DNA of 6,995 nucleotides, taken from positions 1 to 6,995 of the forward strand of contig DAOUSM010000044.1 in NCBI GenBank assembly GCA_030627225.1, in the 5' to 3' direction. This DNA is from Candidatus Bathyarchaeota archaeon (GTDB lineage Archaea; Thermoproteota; Bathyarchaeia; Bathyarchaeales; Bathycorpusculaceae). Shown here piece after piece: positions 5,163-6,995 of the stretch. Position 1 is the stretch's first letter. Every line of letters begins with the position of its first letter. The notes beneath the pieces were generated by a model. That model saw only the letters and a program-made list of their open reading frames with translations, had not been told where the DNA came from and made no database searches. Both the position numbers and the translations under genes were made by a program.

Positions 5163-6590
5163 GTGTCTGTGAATAAGGAATACGCTTTTGACTGGATTGA
5201 GAATAACAAGAAACGAATTATTGAAATAAGCGATAAAATATGGAAGTTTGCTGAACTAGGCTTAATCGAGTTCAAGTCTTCAGCTCTTCTAGCAAACGAG
5301 TTGGAGAAGCATGGGTTTAGGGTTGAACGTGGAATTGCAGATATGCCAACAGCCTTTGTAGCTACTTGGGGTGAAGGAAAACCAGTTATAGGAATAATGG
5401 GGGAATATGATGCTCTACCGGGGCTATCACAGAAAAAGGTTCCATGGAAAGAACCATTAGAAACAGGAAAACCGGGACATGGATGTGGACACAACATTCA
5501 TGGAACAAGCGGCATGGCAGGAGCAACAGCAATAAAAAAAGCCATGGAAAAACACAAGATAAAGGGCACCATTAAATTTTTTGGATGCCCAGCTGAGGAG
5601 AATTTCTCGGGTAAAGTGTACATGGTTAGAGACGGATATTTTAATGATATTGATGCCGTAATTAGTCACCATCCAAGCACCATGAATGAAGTTTCCTTGA
5701 TGAGCAGCTTGGCTGTTAACTCTGTTAAGTTTCATTTTTATGGTAAAGCATCCCACGCTGGTGCTTCCCCTGAGCAGGGTAGAAGCGCATTGGATGCGGT
5801 GGAATTAATGAATATGGGTGTAAACTATCTGAGAGAACATGTAATTCAAGACGCCAGAATACATTATGTAATTGAAAAAGGCGGAGACCAACCGAACATT
5901 GTACCACCATACGCAAGAAGCTGGTATTACGTAAGAGCGCCAGAGAGAGATCAGTTAGAATTCATATATAATTGGATTCTTGACATAGCAAAAGGAGCAG
6001 CAATTATGACAAAAACGGAAGTAAAGACAGAATTCCTTGAAGGAAGTTATAATTTAATTCCTAATAGAACAATTGCGGAGCTGATTGTCAAGAACATGCG
6101 CGAGATAGGGTTTCCCAAGTATAACGACGAAGATTTAAAGTTTGCTAAGGAAATTGCCAAGACAATCACTCCTGAGACGAAGATTGCACAATTAAAGAAG
6201 TCTAAACGTCCCGAATGGGAGAAACTTGTGGACAAACTGATAGATGACGAAGCCCCTGATCCTTGGGGTGAAGGTGAAGTTAGCCATGGTAGCACTGATG
6301 TAGCTGACGTGAGTTGGCAAGCTCCCACCGTGGAATTTAGTACTGCTGCATGGATTTTAGGTACACCTGCGCATTCATGGCAAGCCGTAGCGCAAAGTGG
6401 AGTTGAAATTGGACGTGCATCGTTAATATTTGCAGCGAAAGTGATGGCTACTACAGCCATTGATCTTTTAACAAACGAGGATGCCTTAAACAAAGCGAAA
6501 GAGGAACATAGACAAAGAATAAGTAACAAGGAATACAAGTCGCCGATACCCCTAAATCATAAGCCACCTCTCGACGTTTGGGAGAAATAA
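5163..6590 (+). CDS. abgB: M20-family amidohydrolase, AbgB-like (p-aminobenzoyl-glutamate hydrolase subunit B type)
   Basis: The 475-residue product matches M20D AbgB-type hydrolases along its length. It shows VIGIMGEYDALPGLSQ (about 75-90), GHGCGHNIHG (Cys108, His110), FGCPAEENFSGK (Glu145/Glu146, catalytic base and metal ligand), SHHP (His169/His170), a dimerisation-domain segment FYGKASHAGASPEQGRSALD (192-211), ISTD-like GSTDVADVSW (376-385) and GTPAHSWQ (400-407, last metal ligand His). Length is close to E. coli AbgB (about 480). The family cleaves amide bonds of N-acyl amino acids, in AbgB p-aminobenzoyl-glutamate to p-aminobenzoate and glutamate, with a dinuclear metal centre in the cytosol. 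The substrate here is not proved, and no AbgA or AbgT partner is visible, so another N-acyl or dipeptide substrate is possible. The gene appears monocistronic, with its own leader, unrelated in theme to the leftward operon. Confidence 0.92.
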   Translation: MSVNKEYAFDWIENNKKRIIEISDKIWKFAELGLIEFKSSALLANELEKHGFRVERGIADMPTAFVATWGEGKPVIGIMGEYDALPGLSQKKVPWKEPLETGKPGHGCGHNIHGTSGMAGATAIKKAMEKHKIKGTIKFFGCPAEENFSGKVYMVRDGYFNDIDAVISHHPSTMNEVSLMSSLAVNSVKFHFYGKASHAGASPEQGRSALDAVELMNMGVNYLREHVIQDARIHYVIEKGGDQPNIVPPYARSWYYVRAPERDQLEFIYNWILDIAKGAAIMTKTEVKTEFLEGSYNLIPNRTIAELIVKNMREIGFPKYNDEDLKFAKEIAKTITPETKIAQLKKSKRPEWEKLVDKLIDDEAPDPWGEGEVSHGSTDVADVSWQAPTVEFSTAAWILGTPAHSWQAVAQSGVEIGRASLIFAAKVMATTAIDLLTNEDALNKAKEEHRQRISNKEYKSPIPLNHKPPLDVWEK

Positions 6591-6620
6591 TCCATTCTTT
6601 CGTTTAATAATATGACCTAA

Positions 6621-6657
6621 CATCTTCGCCGTAGGCGATTCCTTTTAGTTGAAGATG
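6621..6657 (+). terminator. Candidate terminator/hairpin region after the amidohydrolase
   Basis: TCGCC-GTA-GGCGA (6626-6638) can form a short G/C-rich hairpin followed by TTCCTTTT (6639-6646), 35 nt past the stop. CATCTTC (6621-6627) and GAAGATG (6651-6657) form an outer 7-bp inverted repeat that competes with it by two bases. A near-palindrome ATGAAA-A-TTTCAT follows at 6655-6667. Function as a terminator is plausible but weakly supported. Confidence 0.3.
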
Positions 6658-6768
6658 AAAATTTCATGTAACTCTGTCTGTTAGAAAATTGATTTGTAAT
6701 TCTGTTTCCAAATTCATAAGTGTTTTAATGTTTTAGAGTATAGCCTTTAATTGCAGGGTGGAATTGCC

Positions 6769-6987
6769 TTGAGCGAACAAATCTTTCAAGCTTGCAAGGA
6801 ACTAATTAACGACGCAAAAATGGGCTGCGCCGACATGGTTTTTAAAGAAATATGCCTGGAAATTTTGTCAAGAGCACGCAATGTCCTAACGGAAAGACAA
6901 TTTAAACAGCTAGTTGCCTATGCTGCCGAAAGAATGAAAGAAAAAATTCCTTTTGAACTACAGCAAAAATTAATGGCACATGGGTAA
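6769..6987 (+). CDS. Small predicted helical protein, not recognised
   Basis: The 72-residue product starts at a TTG, MSEQIFQACKELINDAKMGC, with GGGTGG (6756-6761) 7 nt upstream; an earlier in-frame TTG at 6751 lies before this ribosome-binding match. The sequence is charged and Leu/Ala/Lys/Glu-rich, with helix-forming stretches at about 2-17, 21-39 and 41-60, and no signal peptide or membrane segment. Cysteines are at 9, 20 and 29, too widely spaced to be a standard zinc or Fe-S motif. The clean ribosome-binding site, charged composition and absence of a larger overlapping gene support a real gene. A TTTTAATG (6722-6729) could be its promoter core. I do not recognise the family and no function is proposed. 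It is 178 nt downstream of the amidohydrolase and 8 nt before the window edge. Confidence 0.65.
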   Translation: MSEQIFQACKELINDAKMGCADMVFKEICLEILSRARNVLTERQFKQLVAYAAERMKEKIPFELQQKLMAHG

Positions 6988-6995
6988 AACATAAA

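Noticed and set aside
6047..6538. Long minus-strand ORF of 163 codons opposite the amidohydrolase
   Set aside because: It lies wholly within a well-matched M20 gene, has no recognisable domain or ribosome-binding site, and reads as a shadow frame.

Overview
The window looks archaeal, probably from an anaerobe of the TACK/Bathyarchaeia kind; the lineage is an inference from gene families, not from a marker. The signs are a stand-alone Lrp-type regulator, an Mrp/MinD-ferredoxin/NifX-like set typical of strict anaerobes, A/T-rich TATA-like promoter cores, clear Shine-Dalgarno sequences, and GTG and TTG start codons. No rRNA, tRNA, CRISPR array, transposase or other mobile element was seen.

Positions 1-4326 hold one compact leftward operon. 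In order of transcription it encodes: an Mrp/Nbp35-type P-loop ATPase; a small NifX/orange-protein-like (COG1433) protein with a Gly/Arg-rich tail; a second NifX-like gene that is frameshifted; an IscU/NifU-N-type Fe-S scaffold; two tandem paralogous MinD-type ATPases, each with an inserted 2[4Fe-4S] ferredoxin domain; and a radical SAM enzyme cut by the left edge. Gaps are at most a few tens of bases and several junctions overlap or touch. The set suggests an Fe-S or mixed-metal cofactor assembly and insertion system. It resembles the orange-protein (ORP/MrpORP) complex genes of Desulfovibrio, but here Mrp and the COG1433 protein are separate and an IscU-type scaffold and a radical SAM enzyme are added. 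The substrate is unknown.

Positions 4327-4423 are a divergent promoter region with a TATA-like core flanked by two inverted repeats. Rightward from it runs an Lrp/AsnC-type regulator (4424-4993) with a five-cysteine C-terminal tail that could sense Fe-S or metal status. It is the natural candidate controller of the operon and of itself.

Positions 4994-5162 are intergenic, with a 9-bp perfect inverted repeat and a T-run. An AbgB-like M20 amidohydrolase follows (5163-6590), then an intergenic stretch with hairpin potential (6591-6768) and a small, unrecognised, predicted helical protein (6769-6987). These last two genes show no functional link to the metal-cofactor cluster.

The points most worth checking are the disrupted second NifX-like gene (apparently a loss of about 19 nt), a possible ATA start for the scaffold gene just after it, and the cysteine-tailed regulator with its divergent promoter.
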